In this document: one piece after another, positions 9,075 to 16,255 of the stretch
Numbering within the stretch: position 1 is the stretch's first letter
Layout: each line of letters opens with the position of its first letter
From: an uncultured Streptococcus sp.
GTDB taxonomy: Bacteria; Bacillota; Bacilli; Lactobacillales; Streptococcaceae
Length of the DNA: 16,255 nt
Assembly: GCA_934216185.1 (NCBI GenBank)
Contig: CAKQBM010000026.1
Coordinates: 1 to 16,255 of the forward strand
Direction: 5' to 3'
Notes under the pieces: generated by a model
Told to the model about the DNA's origin: nothing
The model's input: the letters and a program-made list of their open reading frames with translations, nothing else
Databases searched by the model: none
Program-made: the position numbers and the translations under genes

Positions 9075-10355
9075 ATGACTCGTGATTTTAAATTTGAAAC
9101 TCTACAACTACATGCTGGTCAAGTTGTGGATCCAGCTACTAAGTCTCGCGCAGTGCCGATTTATCAAACAACATCTTTTGTTTTTGATGATACGCAGGAA
9201 GGTGCGGATCTTTTTGCCTTGAGAAAACCTGGGAATATCTATACTCGTATTACCAATCCTACAACAGCGGCCTTTGAAAAAAGAATCGCTGCTCTTGAAG
9301 GTGGTATTGGAGCTCTTGCAACAGCATCTGGTATGGCTGCAGTGACTTATACAATTTTGGCTCTTGCCCATGCTGGTGACCATCTAGTGGCTGCTTCGAC
9401 TATTTACGGTGGAACCTTCAATCTCTTGAAAGAAACCCTTCCTCGTTATGGTATCACAACAACCTTTGTGGATGTGGATAATTTGGAGGAAGTAGAAGCA
9501 GCTATCAAAGACAATACCAAGCTTGTTCTGATTGAAACCTTGGGCAACCCCTTGATTAACATTCCAGACCTGGAAAAATTGGCAGAGATTGCTCATAAGC
9601 ATAAAATTCCACTTGTTTCTGACAATACCTTTGCTACACCTTATTTGATTAATGTTTTTTCTCATGGTGTAGATATTGCCATTCACTCTGCGACTAAGTT
9701 TATCGGTGGACATGGTACGACTATTGGTGGAGTGATTGTCGATAGCGGTCGTTTTGACTGGGCAGCTTCAGGGAAATTCCCTCAATTTGTTGAGGAAGAC
9801 CCAAGCTACCACAATTTGAGCTATACTCGTGATGTGGGTGCAGCAGCCTTTATTATCGCTGTCCGTGTTCAATTGCTTCGTGATACAGGTGCAGCCTTGT
9901 CACCATTTAATGCTTTCCTGTTGCTTCAAGGACTTGAAACCCTTTCACTTCGTGTGGAACGCCATGTGCAAAATGCAGAGAGAATTGTTGATTTCCTTGT
10001 CAACCATCCTAAGGTAGAAAAGGTCAATTATCCAAAACTTGCAGATAGTCCTTACCATGCCTTGGCTGAGAAATACTTGCCAAAAGGTGTGGGTTCAATC
10101 TTTACCTTCCATGTCAAAGGTGGGGAGGCAGAAGCACGCAAGGTAATTGATCATTTAGAAATCTTTTCTGACCTAGCAAACGTGGCAGATGCTAAATCTC
10201 TTGTTGTCCATCCAGCCACAACCACTCATGGTCAATTGTCAGAAAAAGACCTTGAAGCAGCAGGTGTCACACCAAACCAAATCCGCTTGTCTATCGGACT
10301 TGAAAATGTAGAGGATTTGATTGAAGACTTGCGCTTGGCCTTGGAAAAAATTTAA
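9075..10355 (+). CDS. metY: O-acetylhomoserine aminocarboxypropyltransferase (sulfhydrylase), Cys/Met PLP enzyme
   Basis: MetY enzymes join O-acetylhomoserine and sulfide to give homocysteine, a direct sulfhydrylation route to methionine. The 426 residues match the MetY branch; cystathionine synthases and lyases of the same superfamily are shorter, about 380-400. Visible features are ETLQLHAGQ at the start, YTRITNPT near 56 and the phosphate-binding SGMAA near 85. The PLP lysine is K208 in HSATKFIGGHGT, where TKxxxGHG is the family signature. ATG 9075 follows GGAGGT (9063-9068) by 6 bases. The gene stands alone between two terminators. MetX, which would supply O-acetylhomoserine, is not in the window. 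Assignment to direct sulfhydrylation rests on length and motifs; some relatives accept O-acetylserine. Confidence 0.9.
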   Translation: MTRDFKFETLQLHAGQVVDPATKSRAVPIYQTTSFVFDDTQEGADLFALRKPGNIYTRITNPTTAAFEKRIAALEGGIGALATASGMAAVTYTILALAHAGDHLVAASTIYGGTFNLLKETLPRYGITTTFVDVDNLEEVEAAIKDNTKLVLIETLGNPLINIPDLEKLAEIAHKHKIPLVSDNTFATPYLINVFSHGVDIAIHSATKFIGGHGTTIGGVIVDSGRFDWAASGKFPQFVEEDPSYHNLSYTRDVGAAAFIIAVRVQLLRDTGAALSPFNAFLLLQGLETLSLRVERHVQNAERIVDFLVNHPKVEKVNYPKLADSPYHALAEKYLPKGVGSIFTFHVKGGEAEARKVIDHLEIFSDLANVADAKSLVVHPATTTHGQLSEKDLEAAGVTPNQIRLSIGLENVEDLIEDLRLALEKI

Positions 10356-10368
10356 AGTAAAAGAAGAT

Positions 10369-10396
10369 AAACAGTGGGTTTCGACTCACTGTTTTT
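10369..10396 (+). terminator. Rho-independent terminator of metY with a TTCG loop
   Basis: AAACAGTGGGT (10369-10379) pairs with ACTCACTGTTT (10384-10394), including one G-U pair, around a TTCG tetraloop (10380-10383), followed by T to 10396. The UUCG loop should make this hairpin unusually stable. Confidence 0.92.
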
Positions 10397-10412
10397 GATT
10401 TTCCTTCAGGCA

Positions 10413-10421
10413 TGATATAAT
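10413..10421 (+). promoter_or_regulatory. Promoter of the DUF2130 gene (extended -10)
   Basis: TATAAT (10416-10421) with TG at 10413-10414. No good -35 is seen, and the -35 position overlaps the T tract of the metY terminator. Confidence 0.7.
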
Positions 10422-10450
10422 GGTTACAGAAGTCTAGAAAGAGGAATGAT

Positions 10451-11725
10451 ATGAACGAAATCAAATGTCCCAATTGTGGGGAAGTCTTTACAGTAAACGA
10501 AAGTCAGTATGCTGAACTTTTATCCCAAGTGAGAACGGCTGAGTTTGATAAGGAATTGCACGATCGCATGAAGCAGGAACTGGCTTTGGCTGAGCAAAAG
10601 GCCATGAATGAACAACAGTCTAAACTAGCTCAAAAAGACCAAGAAATTGCGCAATTGCAGAGTCAAATCCAAAACTTTGATACAGAAAAAGAATTGGCCA
10701 AGAAAGAGGTTGAACAGACAAGCCATGAGGCCTTATTGGCTAAGGACAAGGAAGTACAGGCCTTGGAAAACCAATTGGCTACCTTGCGTTTGGAGCATGA
10801 AAATCAACTGCAAAAGACCCTATCTGACCTAGAAAAAGAACGGGATCAGGTCAAAAATCAGCTTCTCTTACAAGAAAAAGAAAATGAGTTGTCATTGGCT
10901 TCTATTAAACAAAACTATGAAGCACAGCTCAAAGCAGTAAGTGAACAGGTCGAGTTCTATAAGAATTTCAAAGCCCAACAATCTACAAAAGCGATTGGGG
11001 AAAGTCTGGAACAGTATGCAGAAAGTGAGTTTAACAAGGTCCGCAGTTTTGCCTTTCCAAATGCTTACTTTGAGAAGGATAACAAGGTCTCTGCGCGTGG
11101 GTCTAAGGGGGACTTTATCTTCCGTGAGAGTGATGAAAATGGAGTAGAGATTATCTCTATTATGTTCGAGATGAAAAATGAAGCGGACGGAACAGAGAAG
11201 AAGCACAAGAATGCCGATTTTTATAAGGAATTGGACAAGGACCGTAGGGAGAAGAACTGTGAGTATGCAGTTTTGGTGACTATGCTTGAGGCTGATAACG
11301 ACTACTTTAACACGGGGATTGTAGACGTCAGTCATGAGTATGAAAAGATGTATGTGGTTCGTCCTCAATTCTTTATCCAGTTGATTGGACTCTTGCGAAA
11401 TGCGGCTCTTAATTCTTTGAAATACAAGCAAGAGTTGGCCTTGGTTCGGGAGCAAAATATTGATATTACGCATTTTGAGGAAGACTTGGATGCCTTTAAG
11501 CTGGCCTTTGCCAAGAACTACAACTCTGCTTCGATCAACTTTGGCAAAGCTATTGATGAAATCGACAAGGCCATCAAACGCATGGAAGAGGTTAAGAAAT
11601 TCCTAACCACATCCGAAAACCAACTTCGCCTCGCTAACAACAAATTGGAAGATGTCTCAGTCAAAAAATTGACCCGAAAAAATCCAACCATGAAAGCGAA
11701 GTTTGAAGCACTGAAGGAGGAGTGA
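10451..11725 (+). CDS. DUF2130 family coiled-coil protein with nuclease-like core, function unknown
   Basis: I recognise the family (DUF2130) but know no established function. The 424 residues fall into four parts. First is an N-terminal CPNC pair (C6, C9) in [10 protein letters not shown], like half of a zinc knuckle. Second is a long Gln/Glu/Lys-rich coiled coil from about 20 to 180. Third is a globular part at about 190-310 containing GDFIF (D221) and FEMKNE (E240, K242), spaced like the D...ExK core of PD-(D/E)XK nucleases, then [18 protein letters not shown]. Last is a shorter helical C-terminus from about 345. No signal peptide or membrane segment is seen, so it is probably cytosolic. 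ATG 10451 follows GAGG (10441-10444) by 6 bases. The stop is close to truB, which probably shares its transcript. A coiled coil joined to a nuclease-like core recalls RmuC; this is analogy, not proof. Confidence 0.85.
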   Translation: MNEIKCPNCGEVFTVNESQYAELLSQVRTAEFDKELHDRMKQELALAEQKAMNEQQSKLAQKDQEIAQLQSQIQNFDTEKELAKKEVEQTSHEALLAKDKEVQALENQLATLRLEHENQLQKTLSDLEKERDQVKNQLLLQEKENELSLASIKQNYEAQLKAVSEQVEFYKNFKAQQSTKAIGESLEQYAESEFNKVRSFAFPNAYFEKDNKVSARGSKGDFIFRESDENGVEIISIMFEMKNEADGTEKKHKNADFYKELDKDRREKNCEYAVLVTMLEADNDYFNTGIVDVSHEYEKMYVVRPQFFIQLIGLLRNAALNSLKYKQELALVREQNIDITHFEEDLDAFKLAFAKNYNSASINFGKAIDEIDKAIKRMEEVKKFLTTSENQLRLANNKLEDVSVKKLTRKNPTMKAKFEALKEE

Positions 11726-11736
11726 AAAAGCAACAC

Positions 11737-12615
11737 ATGAACGGTATTATTAACTTAAAAAAAGAAGCGGGGATGACCTCGCATGATGCGGTTTTTAAAC
11801 TGCGTAAGATTTTGGGGACAAAGAAAATCGGACATGGTGGGACCTTGGATCCAGATGTAGTGGGTGTTTTGCCGATTGCGGTTGGCAAGGCGACACGCAT
11901 GGTCGAGTTTATGCAGGACGAGGGCAAAGTCTATGAGGGGGAAATCACTCTCGGCTATTCCACGACAACTGAGGATGCCAGTGGGGAAGTGGTCTCTGAG
12001 ACACCCGTTCTATCGCCCTTGGATGAAATCATTGTCGATGAAGCCATTGCTAGATTGACTGGGCCTATTACTCAGATTCCGCCTATGTACTCGGCTGTTA
12101 AGGTTAATGGTCGCAAGCTCTATGAGTATGCGCGTTCTGGTCAGGAAGTGGAGCGTCCAGAACGTCAGGTGACCATTTATCAATTTGAGCGGACAAGTCC
12201 GATTTCTTATGATGACCATCTTGCACGCTTTACTTTTCGTGTGAAATGCAGTAAGGGAACTTACATCCGTACCTTATCGGTTGATTTAGGTGAGAAGCTT
12301 GGTTATGCAGCTCATATGTCACATCTGACACGGACTAGTGCTGCAGGTTTAGAACTAGAAGATGCCTTAACCTTGGAAGAAATTGCTGCAAAAGTGGAGG
12401 CTGGGCAATTAGACTTTCTCCATCCTCTAGAGATTGGGACAGGGGACCTTGTCAAAGTTTTCCTAAGTTCAGAAGAGGCTACAGAAGTACGCTTTGGTCG
12501 CTTTATCGAGCTAGACCAAACAGACAAAGAACTGGCTGCTTTTGAAGGCGATACATTGCTAGCCATTCTAGAAAAACGGGACAATCTCTATAAGCCAAGG
12601 AAGGTTTTTAGCTAG
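11737..12615 (+). CDS. truB: tRNA pseudouridine(55) synthase TruB
   Basis: TruB converts U55 in the T-loop of tRNAs to pseudouridine. From ATG 11737 the protein has 292 residues. The catalytic motif is GHGGTLDPD with the nucleophile D38, followed by VVGVLPI. Further family features are [19 protein letters not shown] near 114 and [11 protein letters not shown] near 170; the C-terminal part is the RNA-binding extension. Start: a GTG at 11722 is in frame and overlaps the upstream stop, but it lies only one base after the strong AAGGAGG (11714-11720). The ATG at 11737 is 16 bases away, which is long, but it begins at the conserved [10 protein letters not shown] prefer the ATG; initiation may depend on ribosomes ending the upstream gene. 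No terminator follows; a structured region lies at 12613-12671. Confidence 0.95.
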   Translation: MNGIINLKKEAGMTSHDAVFKLRKILGTKKIGHGGTLDPDVVGVLPIAVGKATRMVEFMQDEGKVYEGEITLGYSTTTEDASGEVVSETPVLSPLDEIIVDEAIARLTGPITQIPPMYSAVKVNGRKLYEYARSGQEVERPERQVTIYQFERTSPISYDDHLARFTFRVKCSKGTYIRTLSVDLGEKLGYAAHMSHLTRTSAAGLELEDALTLEEIAAKVEAGQLDFLHPLEIGTGDLVKVFLSSEEATEVRFGRFIELDQTDKELAAFEGDTLLAILEKRDNLYKPRKVFS

Positions 12616-12671
12616 TCTAACTGGGTGTAGGGATTGGAAATGTTTCCCTTAGACTATCCAAATCAGACTAT
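12613..12671 (+). other. Structured RNA region between truB and udk with alternative pairing
   Basis: TAGTCTAA (12613-12620), which includes the truB stop, is the exact complement of TTAGACTA (12649-12656). Inside is a second dyad, GGAAA (12636-12640) and TTTCC (12643-12647). AGACTAT occurs twice as a direct repeat (12651-12657 and 12665-12671), so the left arm has two possible partners. There is no T tract on either strand, so this is not a standard terminator. Function is unknown. Confidence 0.5.
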
Positions 12672-12688
12672 AAATTTCCCCAAAATTA

Positions 12689-12697
12689 TGATAGAAT
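12689..12697 (+). promoter_or_regulatory. udk promoter (extended -10)
   Basis: TAGAAT (12692-12697) is preceded by TGA (12689-12691), the same element as in the ldh promoter. The -35 position is poor (TATAAA at 12669-12674). Confidence 0.6.
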
Positions 12698-12726
12698 AGA
12701 CGACGGATAAAAAAACGGAGGATAGC

Positions 12727-13365
12727 ATGCAAAATAGACCAATCATTATCGGAGTTACAGGTGGTTCTGGTGGTGGTAAGACCAGTGTTTCAAGGGCCAT
12801 TTTATCGCATTTCCCTGATGAAAAGATTTCCATGATTGAGCATGATTCATACTACAAGGATCAGTCTCATTTGACTTTTGAAGAGCGTGTCAAAACCAAC
12901 TACGACCATCCTTTTGCCTTTGATACAGACTTGATGATCGAGCAGATTAAGGAATTGTTGGCAGGGCGTCCAGTGGACATTCCGACTTATGACTATACAG
13001 AGCATACACGAAGTAGCAAGACCTATCGTCAGGAGCCTCAAGATGTCTTTATCGTTGAGGGGATTTTGGTCTTGGAGGACAAGCGCCTGCGCGATTTGAT
13101 GGATATCAAGATTTTTGTGGATACGGATGATGATGTGCGCATTATTCGTCGTATCAAGCGTGATATGGAGGAGCGAGGTCGTAGCCTTGACAGCGTTATT
13201 GACCAGTATTTAGGTGTGGTCAAACCCATGTACCATCAGTTTATCGAGCCGACCAAGCGTTATGCGGATATCGTCATTCCTGAGGGAGTCAGCAATACAG
13301 TTGCTATTGACCTTTTGACGACCAAGATTGAAAAGATTTTGGAAGAAGCTCGTAACAGCAAATAA
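12727..13365 (+). CDS. udk: Uridine kinase
   Basis: Udk phosphorylates uridine and cytidine to UMP and CMP in pyrimidine salvage, with ATP or GTP as donor. The 212-residue cytosolic protein has the P-loop GGSGGGKT (12-19). It also has the nucleoside-binding and catalytic stretch EHDSYYKD near 39-46, the substrate region DHPFAFD near 59, [10 protein letters not shown] near 82, and the lid [12 protein letters not shown] near 141, all typical of the family at its usual length. ATG 12727 follows GGAGG (12717-12721) by 5 bases, the strongest site nearby. An extended -10 promoter lies upstream and a compact terminator downstream, so it appears to be a single-gene unit, although read-through from truB is possible because no terminator separates them. 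Confidence 0.96.
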   Translation: MQNRPIIIGVTGGSGGGKTSVSRAILSHFPDEKISMIEHDSYYKDQSHLTFEERVKTNYDHPFAFDTDLMIEQIKELLAGRPVDIPTYDYTEHTRSSKTYRQEPQDVFIVEGILVLEDKRLRDLMDIKIFVDTDDDVRIIRRIKRDMEERGRSLDSVIDQYLGVVKPMYHQFIEPTKRYADIVIPEGVSNTVAIDLLTTKIEKILEEARNSK

Positions 13366-13373
13366 TCAGACGT

Positions 13374-13394
13374 GGAGGCCTTGCCTCCTTTTTT
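13374..13394 (+). terminator. Rho-independent terminator of udk
   Basis: GGAGGC (13374-13379) pairs with GCCTCC (13383-13388) around a 3-base loop, followed by six T (13389-13394). It is short but GC-rich, 8 bases after the stop. Confidence 0.9.
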
Positions 13395-13444
13395 CTATTT
13401 TTCCCTCATAATGGTACATAAATGAAGATTTTTAGGCATATTTT

Positions 13445-13453
13445 TGGTATAAT
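13445..13453 (+). promoter_or_regulatory. Promoter of the xseA-xseB-ispA-tlyA operon (extended -10)
   Basis: TATAAT (13448-13453) with TG at 13445-13446 gives TGGTATAAT, the third copy of this exact element in the window after pfkA and gyrA. No clear -35 is present. Confidence 0.7.
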
Positions 13454-13493
13454 AATACCCATAAAAGAGCAAGGAAATGAATAGTAGGTGGAG

Positions 13494-14834
13494 ATGGAAA
13501 AGTATTTATCGGTAACAACTTTGACCAAGTATCTGAAAATGAAATTCGATAAAGACCCTTACTTGGAACGGGTCTATTTAACTGGTCAAGTTTCCAACTT
13601 TCGCAAACGACCTACTCACCAATACTTCTCCCTAAAGGATGACCATGCAGTTATTCAAGCGACCATCTGGTCTGGGGTTTATCAGAAATTAGGCTTTGAC
13701 CTGGAAGAAGGAATGAAGATCAATGTGATTGGGCGTGTGCAGGTCTATGAACCAAGTGGTAGCTACTCCATCATCATTGAAAAGGCTGAGCCTGATGGGG
13801 TTGGGGCGCTTGCGATTCAGTTTGAACAACTCAAGAAAAAATTGACAGAAGAAGGCCTGTTTCAAGAACGCTTCAAGCAACCTCTTCCTCAGTTTGCTAG
13901 GCGAATTGGTGTAGTGACAAGTCGTAGTGGAGCCGTGATTCGAGATATTATCACGACCGTCAGCAGGCGTTTTCCAGGTGCTGATATCCTTCTCTATCCG
14001 ACTAAGGTTCAAGGTGATGGAGCGGCAGAAGAAATTGCTCGTAATATTGCGCGTGCTAATCAACGGGACGATTTGGATTTGCTTATTATTGGTCGTGGTG
14101 GTGGTTCCATCGAGGATCTCTGGGCCTTTAACGAAGAAATTGTGGTACGAGCTATTTTTGAATCTCGTTTGCCAGTTATTTCTAGTGTGGGGCATGAGAC
14201 AGATGTGACTTTGGCGGATTTTGTGGCAGATAGACGGGCTGCGACGCCGACTGCTGCTGCTGAACTGGCAACACCTGTTACCAAGTTGGATCTATTAGCT
14301 CATTTGCAAAATCAAGAAAAACGGATGGCAACAGCAGTCCGAAATGTCCTATCTAAGAAACAAGAAGCTTTGAAAAAATGCAGTCAGTCTGTTATCTTTA
14401 GACAGCCAGAGCGCTTGTATGATGGTTATTTGCAACGATTGGATCAACTGCAACTGCGCTTAAAACAAAGTTTTCGCACACAGATTTCCGATAACAAACA
14501 GCTAGTACAAGCAAGGACACATCAACTGGTCCAATTATCACCCGTTACTAAAATCCAACGCTATCAAGACCGTCTAGGTCAGTTGGACAAGCTCATACGT
14601 AGCCAAATGGCTCTGGTTTATGATGCCAAGGTTGCTGAGGTTAAGAGATTATCAGAAGCCTTACTGATGCTGGATACCAGTCGAATCGTGGCGCGTGGTT
14701 ATGCTATTGTCAAAAAAGAAGAGTCAGTCATCGATTCGGTTGAAAATTTGAAGAAAAAGGATCAAGTAACGCTTTTGATGCGAGATGGTCAAGTAGAATT
14801 AGAGGTTAAAGATGTCAAAACAAAAGAAATTTGA
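13494..14834 (+). CDS. xseA: Exodeoxyribonuclease VII large subunit
   Basis: XseA is the catalytic subunit of exonuclease VII, which with several XseB subunits degrades single-stranded DNA from both ends. The 446 residues show an N-terminal OB-fold (about 1-100: [29 protein letters not shown]). The catalytic domain follows, with [14 protein letters not shown] near 138, [14 protein letters not shown] from 200 and [13 protein letters not shown] with H234. A long helical region (about 265-385) follows, which in this family forms the arm binding XseB. Start is uncertain: GTG 13488 is 10 bases after AAGGAAA (13471-13477), whereas ATG 13494 directly abuts GGAG (13490-13493). I use the ATG because it gives the MEKYL start I recall from relatives; the GTG would add two residues. 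It overlaps xseB by 23 bases. Confidence 0.95.
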   Translation: MEKYLSVTTLTKYLKMKFDKDPYLERVYLTGQVSNFRKRPTHQYFSLKDDHAVIQATIWSGVYQKLGFDLEEGMKINVIGRVQVYEPSGSYSIIIEKAEPDGVGALAIQFEQLKKKLTEEGLFQERFKQPLPQFARRIGVVTSRSGAVIRDIITTVSRRFPGADILLYPTKVQGDGAAEEIARNIARANQRDDLDLLIIGRGGGSIEDLWAFNEEIVVRAIFESRLPVISSVGHETDVTLADFVADRRAATPTAAAELATPVTKLDLLAHLQNQEKRMATAVRNVLSKKQEALKKCSQSVIFRQPERLYDGYLQRLDQLQLRLKQSFRTQISDNKQLVQARTHQLVQLSPVTKIQRYQDRLGQLDKLIRSQMALVYDAKVAEVKRLSEALLMLDTSRIVARGYAIVKKEESVIDSVENLKKKDQVTLLMRDGQVELEVKDVKTKEI

Positions 14835-15024
14835 GGAAAATCTAGCAGAACTGGAGACCATTGTCCAAAGTTTGGAAAATGGTGAAATTGCTTTGGAAGA
14901 TGCGATTGCGGCCTTTCAAAAAGGCATGGTCTTGTCAAAAGAGCTCCAAGTGACGCTGGACAAGGCTGAAAAGACCTTGGTCAAGGTCATGCAAGAAGAC
15001 GGAACAGAAAGTGATTTTGAATGA
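14812..15024 (+). CDS. xseB: Exodeoxyribonuclease VII small subunit
   Basis: The 70-residue helical protein fits XseB in length and in motif: [20 protein letters not shown] followed by [15 protein letters not shown], a helical hairpin. Several copies bind the helical arm of XseA and are needed for controlled exonuclease VII activity. ATG 14812 lies inside the end of xseA, in another frame, 5 bases after AGAGGT (14801-14806), so both subunits are made from one transcript. Its stop shares ATGA with the ispA start. Order and overlaps match the usual xseA-xseB-ispA cluster. Confidence 0.95.
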   Translation: MSKQKKFEENLAELETIVQSLENGEIALEDAIAAFQKGMVLSKELQVTLDKAEKTLVKVMQEDGTESDFE

Positions 15025-15896
15025 AAAAGCAAGAAAAATTAGCTCTTGTCGAGTCGGCTTTGGAAGACTTTTATGGAGACCAGCAGTTTGCTTCTAGTTT
15101 GCGAGAGTCTGTTCTCTATTCTATTCATGCTGGTGGCAAGCGTATTCGGCCTTTTCTCTTGTTAGAAGTTCTGGAAGCCTTGCAGGTCGCTATTAAACCT
15201 GCTCACGCGCAGGTGGCTGCGGCCTTGGAAATGATTCATACAGGGAGCTTGATTCATGATGATCTTCCAGCTATGGATGATGATGATTACCGTCGGGGAC
15301 GCTTGACCAATCACAAGAAATTCGGTGAAGCTATGGCCATTTTGGCAGGAGATGCCTTATTCCTAGATCCTTACGCCTTGATAGCGCAGGCAGATTTGTC
15401 AAGTCAGATCAAGGTGGACCTGATTGCTAACTTATCTCTTGCTTCAGGTAGTTTAGGCATGGTAGCAGGGCAGGTTTTGGACATGGAGGGAGAACATCAG
15501 CATTTGTCTTTGGAAGAACTTCAGACCATTCATGCTAATAAGACTGGAAAACTACTAGCCTATCCCTTCCAAGCGGCTGCTATTATAGCTGAATTGGTAC
15601 CTGAAATGCAGGTAAAACTGAAAACTGTTGGCGAATTGATTGGGCTTGCATTTCAGGTCAGAGACGATGTACTGGATGTGACTGCTAGTTTTGAGGAAAT
15701 CGGCAAGACACCACAAAAGGATTTGCAGGCTGAAAAGTCAACCTACCCTGCCTTGTTGGGCTTGGAAGAAGCCATTACCTTCTGTAACCAAACTCTTGAA
15801 CAAGCCGAGGCTAAATTAGAAGAAATCGCCCAGCAGATTCCCTTTGAAACAGCGCCGATTGTAAAAATAGTAGAAAGTTTGAGAATCAATGGCTAA
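15021..15896 (+). CDS. ispA: Short-chain polyprenyl (farnesyl or geranylgeranyl) diphosphate synthase
   Basis: This enzyme condenses isopentenyl diphosphate with allylic diphosphates to make the C15 (or longer) precursor of undecaprenyl lipid carriers. The 291-residue protein is all-helical in its family. It carries GGKRIRP near 38-44, the first aspartate-rich motif DDLPAMD (80-86) with the two-residue insertion typical of bacterial enzymes, and the second motif DDVLD (215-219). The fifth residue before the first motif is Gly75, where well-studied bacterial FPP synthases have Tyr; a small residue there is known to lengthen the product, so the exact chain length is uncertain. The ATG overlaps the xseB stop (ATGA) and no strong ribosome binding site is seen, suggesting translational coupling. 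It overlaps tlyA by 8 bases. Confidence 0.93.
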   Translation: MKKQEKLALVESALEDFYGDQQFASSLRESVLYSIHAGGKRIRPFLLLEVLEALQVAIKPAHAQVAAALEMIHTGSLIHDDLPAMDDDDYRRGRLTNHKKFGEAMAILAGDALFLDPYALIAQADLSSQIKVDLIANLSLASGSLGMVAGQVLDMEGEHQHLSLEELQTIHANKTGKLLAYPFQAAAIIAELVPEMQVKLKTVGELIGLAFQVRDDVLDVTASFEEIGKTPQKDLQAEKSTYPALLGLEEAITFCNQTLEQAEAKLEEIAQQIPFETAPIVKIVESLRING

Positions 15897-16255
15897 GGAA
15901 AGAGTGGATGTACTAGCTTATAAACAGGGCTTGTTTGAAACGAGAGAGCAGGCCAAGCGTGGTGTCATGGCTGGTTTAGTCGTAGCAGTCCTGAATGGAG
16001 AGCGTTTTGACAAACCAGGAGAGAAAATTCCAGACGGCACCGAGTTAAAACTTAAGGGTGAAAAACTCAAGTATGTCAGTCGTGGTGGCTTGAAATTGGA
16101 AAAGGCCTTGCAGATCTTTGATTTGACAGTAGAAGGGGCAACAACGATTGATATTGGGGCCTCCACTGGAGGATTTACTGATGTCATGTTGCAAAATGGT
16201 GCTGAGTTGGTCTTTGCAGTCGATGTTGGTACTAATCAGTTGGCTTGGAAACTAC
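15889..16255 (+). CDS. tlyA: TlyA family rRNA 2'-O-methyltransferase (3' truncated by window edge)
   Basis: The frame opens at ATG 15889, overlapping the end of ispA by 8 bases, and runs through the right edge without a stop, leaving 122 residues of a protein usually near 270. Residues 3-62 form an S4 RNA-binding domain (ERVDVLAYKQGLFETREQAK start). SRGGLKLEKAL follows with K69, the likely first lysine of the FtsJ-type K-D-K-E set. Then come the SAM-binding motif IDIGASTGGFTD (87-98) and the second strand VFAVDVG (108-114). TlyA in mycobacteria methylates 16S and 23S rRNA and is needed for capreomycin action. Streptococcal copies are often labelled hemolysin A; the sequence supports RNA methylation rather than a pore-forming toxin. 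It belongs to the xseA-xseB-ispA transcript. Confidence 0.92.
   Translation, partial: MAKERVDVLAYKQGLFETREQAKRGVMAGLVVAVLNGERFDKPGEKIPDGTELKLKGEKLKYVSRGGLKLEKALQIFDLTVEGATTIDIGASTGGFTDVMLQNGAELVFAVDVGTNQLAWKL

Noticed and set aside
10892..11473. A 193-codon open frame on the minus strand inside the DUF2130 gene
   Set aside because: No ribosome binding site or recognisable motif, and the composition looks like an antisense shadow of the plus-strand coding sequence.
13689..14195. A 168-codon open frame on the minus strand inside xseA
   Set aside because: It lies fully inside a clearly real gene and has no promoter, start signal or recognisable domain.

Overview
The window looks like a chromosomal core region of a Streptococcus of the mitis/oralis/pneumoniae group. 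The DNA is AT-rich. The predicted LDH, pyruvate kinase, GyrA, SrtA, XseA and TruB proteins agree closely with what I remember of the pneumococcal proteins, including length and start residues. I cannot fix the species. I see no insertion sequence, phage gene, tRNA, rRNA or CRISPR array, and no gene-free stretch over about 200 bases.

Layout: (1) 3-743 is the 3' end of the replicative polymerase gene dnaE. (2) 826-3397 is a glycolytic pair, pfkA then pyk, closed by a terminator. (3) 3601-4587 is ldh on the minus strand, with its own promoter and terminator, convergent with pyk. (4) 4782-7993 is gyrA overlapping srtA by one base, closed by a strong terminator. (5) 8132-8929 is a single-gene unit for a formate/nitrite-family channel, with a cre-like site at its promoter. 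(6) 9075-10355 is a single-gene unit for metY. (7) 10451-12615 is a DUF2130-type coiled-coil protein followed by truB. (8) 12727-13365 is udk, a single-gene unit. (9) 13494 to the right edge is a tightly coupled operon xseA-xseB-ispA-tlyA, with tlyA cut by the window end.

PfkA, pyruvate kinase and LDH are control points of homolactic glycolysis, and the formate-family channel would serve the alternative mixed-acid branch. Two cre-like sites, one upstream of ldh and one over the -35 region of the channel gene, would fit opposite CcpA control of the two branches; this is inference. The other genes are housekeeping: DNA topology, surface protein anchoring, methionine synthesis, tRNA modification, pyrimidine salvage, DNA repair, isoprenoid synthesis and rRNA methylation.

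This is mostly an ordinary core region, and I found no convincing new multi-gene system. The items most worth a second look are the pyk/ldh junction, which looks like a rearrangement joint relative to the pneumococcal order I remember; the uncharacterised DUF2130 protein with a nuclease-like core; a chain-length-determining glycine in the prenyl synthase; the two cre-like sites; and a structured RNA with alternative pairing between truB and udk.
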